Source: Devosia sp.
Lineage (GTDB): Bacteria > Pseudomonadota > Alphaproteobacteria > Rhizobiales > Devosiaceae
NCBI RefSeq assembly: GCF_028290645.1
Contig: NZ_JAQGJL010000059.1
Span: 1 to 37,547, forward strand
Direction of reading: 5' to 3'
Length of the DNA: 37,547 bases
The translations under genes were made by a program, and so were the position numbers. Below are positions 18,223 through 27,681 of the stretch, piece after piece. Below the pieces are notes generated by a model that was not told where the DNA came from, did not search any database, and saw nothing but the letters and a program-made list of their open reading frames with translations. Numbering within the stretch: position 1 is the first letter of the stretch; each line of letters starts with the position of its first letter.

Positions 18223-19503
18223 TCAGGCATTGTCCTTGAACAGCACTTCGCGGTCCTGGGTGAAATTGGCCAGCAGCGGCAGCGAAGCGCCGCCCATGGC
18301 GCGCGCCGCATTGCCTATGCTCCCCGGGAGGAGTCGGAACTGCGACAGACCTTGCCGGTTGACCCGCGCAATCTCCGCCTCGGTGCGCTCGATGATGCGG
18401 CTGCGCACATGCGTGGGGAAGGCGCCGTCGATCAGCACGGTCTCGACATCGATCACCGCGATGGCCGCGACGATCGAGTAGGCAAGGCTCTCGGCCACCT
18501 CGTCGATCCACTCATCGAGCACTGCCCCAAGGTCGTCGCCCCAGTCGTCGGGCGATTGCCAGAGAATTTCGGGGTTGCGGCCGATGCCGATGAGCTTTCG
18601 CTCGAGCACATAGATCGAGGCGACATTCATCAGCTGCGGGGTGCGCCCGGGCGCCACCACGTGGCCCGGATCATGGGTCGGCATCGAGCCGAGCGCTGCG
18701 GCGTTCTGGGTGCGGCCGGGGAACAGGTGCCCGTTGAGCACCAGTCCGCCGCCGATGAACGAGCCGATGAAAACATAGAGATAGTCGATGTGGTCGGCGC
18801 CGCCGCCGAACATCAGCTCGGCCGCGCAGGCCGCGGTGATGTCGTTGGCGAAGTACACCGGCCAGGGGCAGATCTTCGCCATCATCTTCAGCATGTCGAC
18901 CTGCCGCCACGCATCAATCTCGGCCTTCGGCGCGCCGATCTCCTCGTGCCAGGTCCACATCTCGTAGGGCGCCGCAATTCCGAGCCCCGCTATGCGCGCG
19001 GTGAGCGGCGCGGGCAGGCCCTCGAGCAGCTGGTCGATGCCGGTGCGCGCAAATTCCCGGATGCCGTCGGGGGTGGGGTAGGGGTAGGTCTTGTGCAGGA
19101 GTTTCAGGATCTTGCCGGTGAAGTTGATCAGATAGAGATCGACGCTCCGCCGCCCGATCTTCAGCCCGAAGCTAAGCGCCCCCTCGGGGTTGAGCGAGTA
19201 GGGTACCAGCGGCTGCCCCACCTTGCCGCGCTGCGGGTTGCCGCGCAGCAAGAGGCCATCGGCTTCCAGCGCATTGGTGATGATCGAAATGGTCTGCGGC
19301 GAGAGACCGGTCATGCGGGCGATGTCGGCCTTGGGCAGGTCGCCGTGGCGGCGGATCAGCGACAGCACCAGCCTCTCGTTGTAGAGGCGCACGCCGGTCT
19401 GGTTGGTGCCACGGCTTGCGGCACCAGGCTTCCGGCCGGCCTCTCTCGCGCTGGGCCCGCTCACCACCGTTGCCGACCTCCCTTCGACTGCATCTGTTGA
19501 CAA
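18223..19503 (-). CDS. ROK family transcriptional regulator (HTH + ROK kinase-like domain)
   Basis: RRHGDLPKADIARMTGLSPQTISIITNALEADGLL HTH; C-terminal ROK-like domain; divergent from sugar ABC operon. Confidence 0.88.
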   Translation of the reverse strand: MSTDAVEGRSATVVSGPSAREAGRKPGAASRGTNQTGVRLYNERLVLSLIRRHGDLPKADIARMTGLSPQTISIITNALEADGLLLRGNPQRGKVGQPLVPYSLNPEGALSFGLKIGRRSVDLYLINFTGKILKLLHKTYPYPTPDGIREFARTGIDQLLEGLPAPLTARIAGLGIAAPYEMWTWHEEIGAPKAEIDAWRQVDMLKMMAKICPWPVYFANDITAACAAELMFGGGADHIDYLYVFIGSFIGGGLVLNGHLFPGRTQNAAALGSMPTHDPGHVVAPGRTPQLMNVASIYVLERKLIGIGRNPEILWQSPDDWGDDLGAVLDEWIDEVAESLAYSIVAAIAVIDVETVLIDGAFPTHVRSRIIERTEAEIARVNRQGLSQFRLLPGSIGNAARAMGGASLPLLANFTQDREVLFKDNA

Positions 19504-19614
19504 TTGATCGGACCTCCGTCGGGCCCAGTGAAGCCATGGCGGAGCCGAAACTGCAATCGATTACATGGGGTTCTCATCCCCTCCCGAACGAAAGGATTAT
19601 CCGCTGCGACCTGT

Positions 19615-19653
19615 CTGTCAATTAATAAATCAAGTGGATTAATTTATTGACAG
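19615..19653. promoter_or_regulatory. Putative ROK-regulator operator (palindrome)
   Basis: cTGTCAATTAATAAATC-aagtg-GATTAATTTATTGACAg; 14/16 matches between half sites (plus flanking C/G), in the divergent intergenic region. Confidence 0.8.
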
Positions 19654-19785
19654 GCCACGAGGGTTGCGCTGAATATCCCTCCGTTCGAGGCAGCGAGCCC
19701 GCGCAAGGCGGTGCCGCTTCCGCGACCGGTCCAGAATTCACGGCGGAACGCCGGTGGGCCGGATCACAACTCGTGGGAGGATAAC

Positions 19786-20805
19786 ATGGGACTTAGCTTT
19801 CTGAAGACGGCACTCGCCAGTGCCGTCGTCGCCGGCGGTCTGATGGGTGGCGTCGCGCTCGCCCAGGACACGACCGTCGGCCTGATCACCAAGACCGAAA
19901 CCAACCCGTTCTTCGTCAAGATGCGTGAAGGCGCCGAGGCCAAGGCCAAGGAGCTCAACCTCAAGCTGATCGCCGCCGCCGGCAAGTTCGACGGCGACAA
20001 CGACGGCCAGGTAGCAGCGATCGAGAACATGATCTCGGCCGGCGCCAAGGGCTTCGCGATCGTGCCGTCGGATTCGAAGGCGATCGTCCCGACCATCCAG
20101 AAGGCCAAGGACGCCGGCCTGATGGTGATCGTGCTCGATACCCCGCTCGATCCGATGGACGCGGCGACCGCGACGTTCGCCACCGACAACCGCAAGGCCG
20201 GCGAGCTGATCGGCCAGTGGGCCGCCAAGACGCTCGGCGACAAGGCCAAGGACGCCTCGATCGTCTTCCTCGACCTCGCGACCAACCAGCCGACCGTCGA
20301 CTATCTGCGCGACCAGGGCTTCATGGCCGGCTTCGGCATCGACGTGAAGGACCCCAACAAGTACGGCGACGAAGACGATTCGCGCATCTGCACGCACGAA
20401 GTCACCCAGGGCGACCAGGAAAAAGGCCGCACGGCGATGGAGAACGCGCTGCAGAAGTGCCCCAACGTCAACGTGGTCTACACGATCAACGAGCCTGCCG
20501 CGGCAGGCGCGTGGGAAGCGCTGAAGGCCGTCGGCAAGGATGACGGCAGCGTGCTGATCGTCTCGATCGATGGCGGCTGCCCGGGCGTCGCCAACGTCGA
20601 GGCCGGCGTGATCGGCGCCACCAGCCAGCAGTATCCGCTGAAGATGGCCTCGATGGCGCTCGAAGCGATCGCGACGGGGAAGATCCCGCCGATCGACCCG
20701 AAGCTGGGCTTCCTCGACACCGGCGAGCAGCTGATTACCGCCAAGCCCGTCGACGGCGTGCCGTCGATCGACGTCGCGGAAGGCAAGAAGCTCTGCTGGG
20801 GCTGA
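19786..20805 (+). CDS. Sugar ABC transporter substrate-binding protein (FrcB/RbsB-like)
   Basis: Signal peptide; [32 protein letters not shown], periplasmic-binding type; gene order matches FrcBCA-like systems. Confidence 0.9.
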   Translation: MGLSFLKTALASAVVAGGLMGGVALAQDTTVGLITKTETNPFFVKMREGAEAKAKELNLKLIAAAGKFDGDNDGQVAAIENMISAGAKGFAIVPSDSKAIVPTIQKAKDAGLMVIVLDTPLDPMDAATATFATDNRKAGELIGQWAAKTLGDKAKDASIVFLDLATNQPTVDYLRDQGFMAGFGIDVKDPNKYGDEDDSRICTHEVTQGDQEKGRTAMENALQKCPNVNVVYTINEPAAAGAWEALKAVGKDDGSVLIVSIDGGCPGVANVEAGVIGATSQQYPLKMASMALEAIATGKIPPIDPKLGFLDTGEQLITAKPVDGVPSIDVAEGKKLCWG

Positions 20806-20848
20806 TCCCTTCAAAGCCGGCGGCATAGCCGCTAGTATCGATCTGTCG

Positions 20849-20875
20849 AGGGGACGCCCACCGGCGTCCCCTTAC
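20849..20875 (+). terminator. Intercistronic hairpin between binding protein and permease genes
   Basis: AGGGGACGCC-CACC-GGCGTCCCCT + TACTT, 10-bp perfect stem. Confidence 0.65.
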
Positions 20876-20898
20876 TTGACCCGGTAGGAGGAAACGGG

Positions 20899-22014
20899 AT
20901 GAGCGACGACGCCGTGGGTTCGGTCAAGGCCGAGAGCGGGCTTGCAGGCAGCGACCAGTCGGTTGCCAGCTTCGAGGAAGAGCATCCCGGACTGGTCCGG
21001 CAGCTGCAGGGCATCCTGCACCAGTTCCCCACCCTCATTCCGCTGATCGTGCTGCTCATCGGCACGGTGATCTTCGCCATCGCGGCGCCCGGGAAGTTCC
21101 TGTCGCCACTGAACCTTTCGGTGGTGCTGCAGCAGGTGACCATCGTCGCCATCCTCGGCATGGCGCAGACGCTGGTGATCCTCACGGCCGGCATCGACCT
21201 CTCGGTCGGGCTGATCATGATCCTCTGCTCGGTGGTGATGGGGCGAACTGCCGTCGTCTATGGCGTGCCGGTCTACATCGCGTTTCCGCTCGGCCTCCTC
21301 GCCGGCTTTGCCTGCGGGATGGTCAATGGCCTCATCATCACAAGGCTCCGCCTGCCGCCATTCATCGTGACGCTAGGCACCTGGAGCATCTTCGGGGCGC
21401 TCAATGTCTGGTATTCGCGCAGCGAGACGATCCGCTCGCAGGACATGGAAGCGGCAGCGCCGTTCCTGCTGTGGATGGGCAAGCTGTTCAAGCTCTACGA
21501 CATCGGAGTGTTCTTCGGGCTCGACCTGCCCTGGCTCAGGGGCTGGGTGATCACCTACGGCTCGGTGCTGATGATCGTCCTGGCGGTGATCATGTCCTAC
21601 ATCCTGTCGCGCACCGCCTTCGGCCGCCACGTCTATGCAACGGGCGACGATCCCGACGCGGCACGGCTCTCGGGCATCAACACCAACCGGGTTCTGCTTG
21701 CCGTCTACGCCCTGGCCGGGCTGATCTGCGCGATAGCCGCCTGGGTGCTGATCGGACGCATCGGTGGCGTCAGCCCACAGGCGGGCCAGACTGCGAACCT
21801 CGACTCGATCACCGCGGTGGTGATCGGCGGCACCAGCCTCTTCGGGGGGCGCGGCTCGATCGTCGGCACGCTGTTCGGCGCCCTGATCGTGGGCGTCTTC
21901 CGCAACGGCCTCGCCCTCTCCGGCCTCGAGCTGTTGTGGCAGGATTTTGCAGTCGGCGTGCTGATCATCGTGGCCGTGACGATCGACCAGTGGATCAGGA
22001 AGATTTCGACATGA
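20899..22014 (+). CDS. Sugar ABC transporter permease (FrcC/RbsC-like)
   Basis: AQTLVILTAGIDLSVGLIMILCSVVMG, SITAVVIGGTSLFGGRGSIVGTLFGALIVGVFRNGL. Confidence 0.92.
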   Translation: MSDDAVGSVKAESGLAGSDQSVASFEEEHPGLVRQLQGILHQFPTLIPLIVLLIGTVIFAIAAPGKFLSPLNLSVVLQQVTIVAILGMAQTLVILTAGIDLSVGLIMILCSVVMGRTAVVYGVPVYIAFPLGLLAGFACGMVNGLIITRLRLPPFIVTLGTWSIFGALNVWYSRSETIRSQDMEAAAPFLLWMGKLFKLYDIGVFFGLDLPWLRGWVITYGSVLMIVLAVIMSYILSRTAFGRHVYATGDDPDAARLSGINTNRVLLAVYALAGLICAIAAWVLIGRIGGVSPQAGQTANLDSITAVVIGGTSLFGGRGSIVGTLFGALIVGVFRNGLALSGLELLWQDFAVGVLIIVAVTIDQWIRKIST

Positions 22015-22874
22015 GCGACTCTGGTAGTGTGGGCCTGCCGTCCGGCAACGCCGGGGACATCGTCCTCGAGGGCAAGGGCCTCAACAAGCGCTACGGGCGC
22101 GTCGTGGCGCTCGACAACGCCGATTTCGAGCTCCGTCGCAACGAGATTCTTGCGGTGATCGGCGACAACGGCGCTGGCAAATCGACGCTGATCAAGGCGC
22201 TCTGCGGCGCCGTGATCCCCGACAGCGGGCAGGTGCTGGTCGACGGTGTCCCGGTGAACTTCCGCTCGCCCATCGATGCGCGGAATGCCGGCATCGAGAC
22301 GGTGTACCAGAACCTCGCGCTGTCTCCCGCGCTGTCGATCGCGGACAACATGTTCCTTGGGCGCGAGCTCAGGAAGCCGGGCTGGACCGGGACGTATTTC
22401 CGGCGGCTCGATCGCACCAAGATGGCAAGGATCGCGCGCGACAAGCTGAGCGAACTGGGGCTGCTGACCATCCAGAACATCCACCAGTCGGTGGAGACGC
22501 TGTCGGGCGGGCAGCGGCAGGGCGTCGCCGTCGCACGCGCCGCGGCGTTCGGCTCGCGCGTGGTGATCATGGACGAGCCGACGGCGGCGCTCGGCGTCAA
22601 GGAGAGCCGGCGGGTGCTCGAATTGATGCTCGACGTCAAGCGGCGCGGGTTGCCGATCGTGCTCATCTCGCACAACATGCCGCATGTGTTCGAGGTGGCC
22701 GACCGGATCCACATCCACCGGCTCGGCAAGCGCATCGCGGTCATCGATCCCAAGGAATATTCGATGTCGGACGCGGTGGCGATCATGACCGGGGCGATGA
22801 AGCCGCCGGTGGAAGGCGCCACCGGTCCGACGCATCACTACAAGGTCGGCGAGGAAGAATCCCAGGTACAATGA
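22011..22874 (+). CDS. Sugar ABC transporter ATP-binding protein, single NBD (FrcA-like)
   Basis: ATG overlaps permease stop (ATGA); [45 protein letters not shown]. Confidence 0.92.
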   Translation: MSDSGSVGLPSGNAGDIVLEGKGLNKRYGRVVALDNADFELRRNEILAVIGDNGAGKSTLIKALCGAVIPDSGQVLVDGVPVNFRSPIDARNAGIETVYQNLALSPALSIADNMFLGRELRKPGWTGTYFRRLDRTKMARIARDKLSELGLLTIQNIHQSVETLSGGQRQGVAVARAAAFGSRVVIMDEPTAALGVKESRRVLELMLDVKRRGLPIVLISHNMPHVFEVADRIHIHRLGKRIAVIDPKEYSMSDAVAIMTGAMKPPVEGATGPTHHYKVGEEESQVQ

Positions 22875-23920
22875 CGAAAATGCGCGCGCTCGTGCTCGAA
22901 AAGCAGCACGAACTCAAACTCCGTGACATCGACCTGCCCACCGAGGTCGGGCCCGGACAGGTGAAGATCAAGCTCCACACCGTCGGCGTCTGCGGCTCGG
23001 ACGTGCACTACTACACGCACGGCAAGATCGGCCCCTTCGTCGTCAATGCGCCGATGGTGCTGGGGCACGAGGCGGCGGGAACCGTGGTCGAAGTCGGCGA
23101 GGGGGTGACCAGCCTCAAGGTCGGCGACCGCGTCTGCATGGAGCCGGGGATTCCCGACCCGAACTCGCGGGCGAGCCGGCTCGGCATGTACAATATCGAC
23201 CCGGCCGTCACCTTCTGGGCGACCCCGCCGATCCACGGCATCCTCACGCCCTACGTGGTGCACCCGGCCAATTACACCTTCAAGCTGCCCGACAATGTCA
23301 GCTTCGCCGAGGGCGCGATGGTCGAACCCTTCGCCGTCGGCATGCAGGCGGCGACGAAGGCCAAAATCACCCCCGGCGACACGGCGATCGTCATGGGCGC
23401 CGGCCCGATCGGCACCATGGTGGCGCTGGCGGCGCTGGCCGGCGGCTGCTCGCGGGTGATCATCACCGACCTCGCGCAGCCCAAGCTCGACATCGCGGCG
23501 CAGTACCAGGGCATTCTCCCGGTCAACATCAAGGACCAGAACCTCCTCGCCGAGGTGAACCGGCTGACCGACAACTGGGGCGCCGACGTGGTGTTTGAGT
23601 GCTCGGGCTCGCCCCGCGCCTGGCAGGGCATCGTCGACGGGGTGCGGCCGGGCGGCACGATCGTCGTGGTCGGCCTGCCGGTCGACCCCGTAAGCTTCGA
23701 CATCGCCTCGCTGTCGGTGAAGGAAATCACCATTGCCTCGGTGTTCCGCTACGCCCACCAGTACGACCGCGCCATCGCCCTGATGGCCTCGGGCCGGGTG
23801 AACCTCAAACCTCTGATCTCGGAGACCTTCAAGTTCGAGGATTCGATCGCAGCGTTCGACCGCGCGGTCGAGGGGCGACCGACGGATGTGAAGCTGCAGA
23901 TTTTGATGGAAGACGCTTAA
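22871..23920 (+). CDS. Zn-dependent MDR alcohol dehydrogenase (xylitol/L-iditol dehydrogenase-like)
   Basis: [54 protein letters not shown]; in operon with sugar ABC. Confidence 0.88.
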   Translation: MTKMRALVLEKQHELKLRDIDLPTEVGPGQVKIKLHTVGVCGSDVHYYTHGKIGPFVVNAPMVLGHEAAGTVVEVGEGVTSLKVGDRVCMEPGIPDPNSRASRLGMYNIDPAVTFWATPPIHGILTPYVVHPANYTFKLPDNVSFAEGAMVEPFAVGMQAATKAKITPGDTAIVMGAGPIGTMVALAALAGGCSRVIITDLAQPKLDIAAQYQGILPVNIKDQNLLAEVNRLTDNWGADVVFECSGSPRAWQGIVDGVRPGGTIVVVGLPVDPVSFDIASLSVKEITIASVFRYAHQYDRAIALMASGRVNLKPLISETFKFEDSIAAFDRAVEGRPTDVKLQILMEDA

Positions 23921-23931
23921 TTCCACGGCTG

Positions 23932-24033
23932 CCCCTCACCCCAACCCTCTCCCCGGAGGGGAGAGGGGGGATGGGAGCACCGGCCGTGACCGCGCGTCCC
24001 CTCTCCCCTCCGGGGAGAGGGTCAGGGTGAGGG
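23932..24033. repeat. Intergenic palindromic repeat
   Basis: CCCCTCACCCCAACCCTCTCCCCGGAGGGGAGAGGGG ... CCCCTCTCCCCTCCGGGGAGAGGGTCAGGGTGAGGG. Confidence 0.85.
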
Positions 24034-24053
24034 CAGTAGAAGGTAGGAACCGC

Positions 24054-24836
24054 ATGGACCTCGGTCTCAAAAACAAACTCGCCGTCATCACCGGCGGCAG
24101 CGTCGGCATCGGCCTCGCCGTCGCGGAAGGCTTTGCCGCGGAGGGCGCCAATGTCCTGATCACGGCCCGGGGGGCGGAACGCCTTCATGCCGAGGCGGCA
24201 CGGATCACCGCCAGATATGGCGTCGAGGCGCATGGCGTCGCGGCCGATGTCGCCACCGCCGAAGGCTGCGCCCGCGTGACCGCCGGCGCGGCGCAACTGG
24301 GCGGCGCCGATATCCTCATCAACAACGCCGGCACCGGCTCCAACGAGACCATCGCCGAGGCCGACGACGCCAAGTGGCAGTATTACTGGGACCTGCACGT
24401 GATGGCCGCCGTCCGCCTTGGCCGCGGGCTGGTGCCGCAGATGAAGGTGCGGGGCGGCGGCGCCATCCTCCACAACGCCTCGATCTGCGCTGTGCAGCCG
24501 CTCTGGTACGAGCCGATCTACAACACAACCAAGGCGGCGCTGATGATGTTTTCGAAGACCCTCGCCAACGAGGTGGTCGGCGACAATATCCGCGTCAACA
24601 CCGTCAACCCCGGCCTCGTGCGCACGCCGGACTGGGTCAAGACCGCCAAGCAACTCGCCGGCGAAGACGGCTTCGAAGCGCATCTCCAGAGCGTCGCCGA
24701 CGAAGCCGGCGGCATGAAACGCTTTGCCACCCCCGAGGAAATGGCGAATTTCTTCGTGTTCATCTGTTCCGACAAGGCCAGCTACTCCACCGGCTCGACC
24801 TACTTCGTCGACGGCGGCTGGCTGAAGACGGTCTAG
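24054..24836 (+). CDS. SDR family oxidoreductase
   Basis: LAVITGGSVGIGLAVAEGFAAEGANVLIT, NNAG, YEPIYNTTKAAL (YxxxK), C-terminal STGSTYFVDGGW. Confidence 0.92.
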   Translation: MDLGLKNKLAVITGGSVGIGLAVAEGFAAEGANVLITARGAERLHAEAARITARYGVEAHGVAADVATAEGCARVTAGAAQLGGADILINNAGTGSNETIAEADDAKWQYYWDLHVMAAVRLGRGLVPQMKVRGGGAILHNASICAVQPLWYEPIYNTTKAALMMFSKTLANEVVGDNIRVNTVNPGLVRTPDWVKTAKQLAGEDGFEAHLQSVADEAGGMKRFATPEEMANFFVFICSDKASYSTGSTYFVDGGWLKTV

Positions 24837-24852
24837 CCGCGCGGCCGGGGCC

Positions 24853-24927
24853 CCGTGCCCTCTCCCCTGAGCTGAGAGGGCAGCGCCGCTAGGAGCGCAG
24901 CGACCTAGCAAAGCTAGGGTGAGGGGT
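24853..24927. repeat. Palindromic repeat remnant
   Basis: CCGTGCCCTCTCCCCTGAGCTGAGAGGGC...AGCTAGGGTGAGGGG. Confidence 0.55.
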
Positions 24928-24984
24928 TCAGCCTCTCAACACGCGCGCATCGAGCAGCTTCACACCAGACCGTCGGAGCGTGTG

Positions 24985-25092
24985 GCCCACCCCACCCTTG
25001 ATCCCTCCCCATCAAGGGGAGGGAGACCACTTCAAGATTCGCGCAACACCATCAGTCGACTCCCCCCTTGTGGGGAGGGGTAGCGAGCCACC
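24985..25092. repeat. Composite palindromic repeat
   Basis: CCCACCCCACCCTTGATCCCTCCCCATCAAGGGGAGGGAGAC ... ACCATCAGTCGACTCCCCCCTTGTGGGGAGGGGTAGCGAGCC: two hairpins. Confidence 0.75.
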
Positions 25093-25102
25093 AGCTTTCC
25101 AG

Positions 25103-26563
25103 CTACTCCGCCGCCTCTGCCACTGCCTCACGCCGCTCGTCCCGGACGATCGTCCACACGATCGGCACGGTAACCAGCGGGACCAGCACGAACAGCCCGT
25201 AGAGCCAGTTCGACGCCCCGATCGTTGCCGCGGTCGTCCCCGCCGAGGCCAGCCCGGCAGCGTTGACGATCACCCCCGCGACCGCCGCACCCAGCCCCGC
25301 GGCGAACAGTTGGACCATAGAGATCGATGCCGAAGTCAGGTCGCCCTCGCCGGTCGGCGCCGCCTGCAGCAGCCTGGTCGAGACATGCGGCCAGGAGATG
25401 CCGATGCCGAGGCCGAGCAGCAGCAGCGCCACACCCACCGGCAGCAGCGGCAGCAATTCGCCAGCCGTGTTGTCGCGCCCGAGGAACAGCGCGAGCCCGA
25501 GCGTCGCCACCACCTGCAGCACCGGCCCCGCCATCAGCACCATGCGGGCGCGGGCGCCGGTCCAGCTCGAGGTCACCACTGAGCCGGAGCTCCAGCCGAC
25601 GGCGACCAGCGCCACCATGTAGCCGGCGATCAGCGGCGGCTGGCCGTGCAATTGCTGGACGAACAGCGGCACGAACATGTCCGATACGATGGCGAGGTTG
25701 AGCAGCAGCATCGCGGCAAACAGCGGCGCGAGGCCGGAGCGCAGCGAGAACGTGCCGCGCGGGAACAGTCGGGTTTCGCGGCGCTGGTCGATCACGCCCA
25801 GCGCGATGATCGCCAGCACCGCGAGTCCGACCAGGAGCGCAGGCAGCATCGCGCCCTCGGTCAGGATGGATGCCACCGAGACGCCGAGCACAGCGCCGAT
25901 CAGCAGCAAAATCTGTGGGATGGGGAAGGCCTGCATGCCCCGCTCGTTGCTCCGCGCCGGAATGACGCGGAAAGCGAGGAGGCCGAGGAGGCCTGCCAGC
26001 GGCACCAGTACGAAGAACGCCCAGCGCCAGGCATCGTAGCTCGCAAAGATACCGCCGATGGCCGGCCCGATCAGCGTCGAGACGCCCCAGACGCTGGAGA
26101 TCAGCGCGAAGGCGCGGCCCCATAGCGCCTCCGGGAACACGATGCGGATCATGGCGTAGCTCATCGCCGTCAGCAGCCCCGCGCCAAAGCCCTGCACGGC
26201 GCGGCCGACAAGCATCACCTCCATGTTTGGCGCTGCCCCACAGATCAGGCTGCCGATGGCAAAGCCCATGGCGGCGAGCACATAGCTGCCGCGCGGCCCG
26301 ATGCCGAACGGCCGGATGGCGGCGAAGATCGAGGCAATGATCGAGGCGACGATGAACACCGTGGTGTTCCAGGCGAACAGCTCGAGCCCGCCGACGTCGG
26401 CGACCACCGAGGGGAGGAGGGTCGAGCCGATGAACGTCTCCATCGCCTGCAGCCCGACGCCGCCCGCGAACACCGTCACCGCCAGTGCCCGGCCGCCCGA
26501 AAACAGGTCGCGCCAGCCGCTCTGATTGGTCGTCATGTCATCGAATCCTGTCTGGCTATCCAA
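25103..26563 (-). CDS. MFS multidrug efflux transporter (14-TM DHA2-like); ATG at 26536 is an alternative start
   Basis: Polytopic; FGIGPRGSYVLAAMGFAIGSLICGAAPNMEVMLVGRAVQGFGAGLL (MFS motifs); divergent from soxR. Confidence 0.9.
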   Translation of the reverse strand: MDSQTGFDDMTTNQSGWRDLFSGGRALAVTVFAGGVGLQAMETFIGSTLLPSVVADVGGLELFAWNTTVFIVASIIASIFAAIRPFGIGPRGSYVLAAMGFAIGSLICGAAPNMEVMLVGRAVQGFGAGLLTAMSYAMIRIVFPEALWGRAFALISSVWGVSTLIGPAIGGIFASYDAWRWAFFVLVPLAGLLGLLAFRVIPARSNERGMQAFPIPQILLLIGAVLGVSVASILTEGAMLPALLVGLAVLAIIALGVIDQRRETRLFPRGTFSLRSGLAPLFAAMLLLNLAIVSDMFVPLFVQQLHGQPPLIAGYMVALVAVGWSSGSVVTSSWTGARARMVLMAGPVLQVVATLGLALFLGRDNTAGELLPLLPVGVALLLLGLGIGISWPHVSTRLLQAAPTGEGDLTSASISMVQLFAAGLGAAVAGVIVNAAGLASAGTTAATIGASNWLYGLFVLVPLVTVPIVWTIVRDERREAVAEAAE

Positions 26564-26584
26564 GTCGTCGGGAAGGCTCTACAA

Positions 26585-26602
26585 CCTGAAGTGCAGTTGA
26601 GG
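26585..26602. promoter_or_regulatory. Putative SoxR box
   Basis: CCTGAAGTGCAGTTGAGG, an 18-bp imperfect palindrome close to the SoxR consensus CCTCAAGTTAACTTGAGG; minus strand shows TTTACC-N19-TAGAGC spacing around it. Confidence 0.8.
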
Positions 26603-26621
26603 TAAAGGGGCAATCGACAGG

Positions 26622-27080
26622 ATGGCACGCGAATTCAGCGTCGGACAGGTCGCGAAGCGCAGCGGACTCTCGGTCTCCGCACTGCATTTCTATGAGCGGA
26701 AAGGCCTGATCCGCAGCCACCGCACCTCCGGCAACCAGCGCCGCTACGACCGCGATGTGCTCCGCCGCCTCGCCATCGTGCGCATGGGCACCGAGCTCGG
26801 GATCCCCCTCAGCGAGGTGGCCGAGGCACTGGCGCGGGTACCCGTGGGGCACACTCCCTCGGCCGACGATTGGCGTGCAATGTCAGTGCTTTGGCACGAA
26901 AAGCTGGATCGGCGGATCGTGCTGATGACGCGCATGCGCGACGAGCTCAACGGCTGCATCGGCTGCGGCTGCCTCTCCACCGCCAACTGCCCGCTAATGA
27001 ACCTCGAGGATCACCTCGGCCGGGAAGGCAGCGGCCCCCGCCGCCTGCTGCGCGAGGGCAAGGACAGCTACATCAGCTAA
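26622..27080 (+). CDS. soxR: Redox-sensitive MerR-family regulator SoxR
   Basis: MerR HTH FSVGQVAKRSGLSVSALHFYERKGLI plus CIGCGCLSTANC [2Fe-2S] motif. Confidence 0.96.
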   Translation: MAREFSVGQVAKRSGLSVSALHFYERKGLIRSHRTSGNQRRYDRDVLRRLAIVRMGTELGIPLSEVAEALARVPVGHTPSADDWRAMSVLWHEKLDRRIVLMTRMRDELNGCIGCGCLSTANCPLMNLEDHLGREGSGPRRLLREGKDSYIS

Positions 27081-27082
27081 CG

Positions 27083-27107
27083 GAACCGGGCAGGGCGCAA
27101 GCCGTTG
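27083..27107 (+). promoter_or_regulatory. Putative EcfG promoter upstream of mgtC-like gene
   Basis: GGAAC-N16-CGTT, 27 nt before ATG 27135. Confidence 0.75.
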
Positions 27108-27134
27108 AAAGGCAAGCGTCAACAAGGGCCTGCC

Positions 27135-27656
27135 ATGGATTTCCTCACCACGATCGGCTTCGAGCCGACCCACACGCCGCAGCACATCATCCTCATCCGC
27201 CTCTTGATCGCCGCCATCCTCGGCGCCGTGATCGGCTGGGAGCGCGGCGCGGAAGCAGGGGCTGCCGCGGGGCTGAGGACGCACATCCTCATCGCGCTCG
27301 CCGCAGCGCTGTTCACCACGCTTGCCTTCGAGATCTATCACGAGGCCCTCGAGGGCGGCAGCACCAACCCCGACCCGATCCGCGCCATCGAGGCGGTGAC
27401 GGCGGGCATCGCGTTCCTCGGCGCCGGCGCGATCTTCCAGCAGCGCGGCAGCATCCAGGGCCTGACCACCGGCGCCGGCATGTGGCTAGCGGGTGCGGTT
27501 GGTGTTACCGCCGCGCTCGGCTACTACCTCACCGCGCTGGCGGTTGCGGTGTTTGCCGTGATCGTACTCGCGGCCCTGCGGGCCTTCTCGCACCAGGTGG
27601 TCAGCGCCGGCAGCGGCGAGACCGGCAAGGGAACAGAGCCGAGGAACGATCGTTGA
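27135..27656 (+). CDS. MgtC/SapB family membrane protein
   Basis: LIAAILGAVIGWERGAEAGAAAGLRTHILIALAAALFT, GIAFLGAGAIFQQRGSIQGLTTGAGMWLAGAVG. Confidence 0.93.
   Translation: MDFLTTIGFEPTHTPQHIILIRLLIAAILGAVIGWERGAEAGAAAGLRTHILIALAAALFTTLAFEIYHEALEGGSTNPDPIRAIEAVTAGIAFLGAGAIFQQRGSIQGLTTGAGMWLAGAVGVTAALGYYLTALAVAVFAVIVLAALRAFSHQVVSAGSGETGKGTEPRNDR
27630..27654 (+). promoter_or_regulatory. Putative EcfG promoter upstream of DUF3008 gene
   Basis: GGAAC-N16-CGTT, 27 nt before ATG 27682; overlaps 3' end of mgtC-like gene. Confidence 0.78.
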
Positions 27657-27681
27657 ATCCCCCCAACCACAGGAGGCATTC

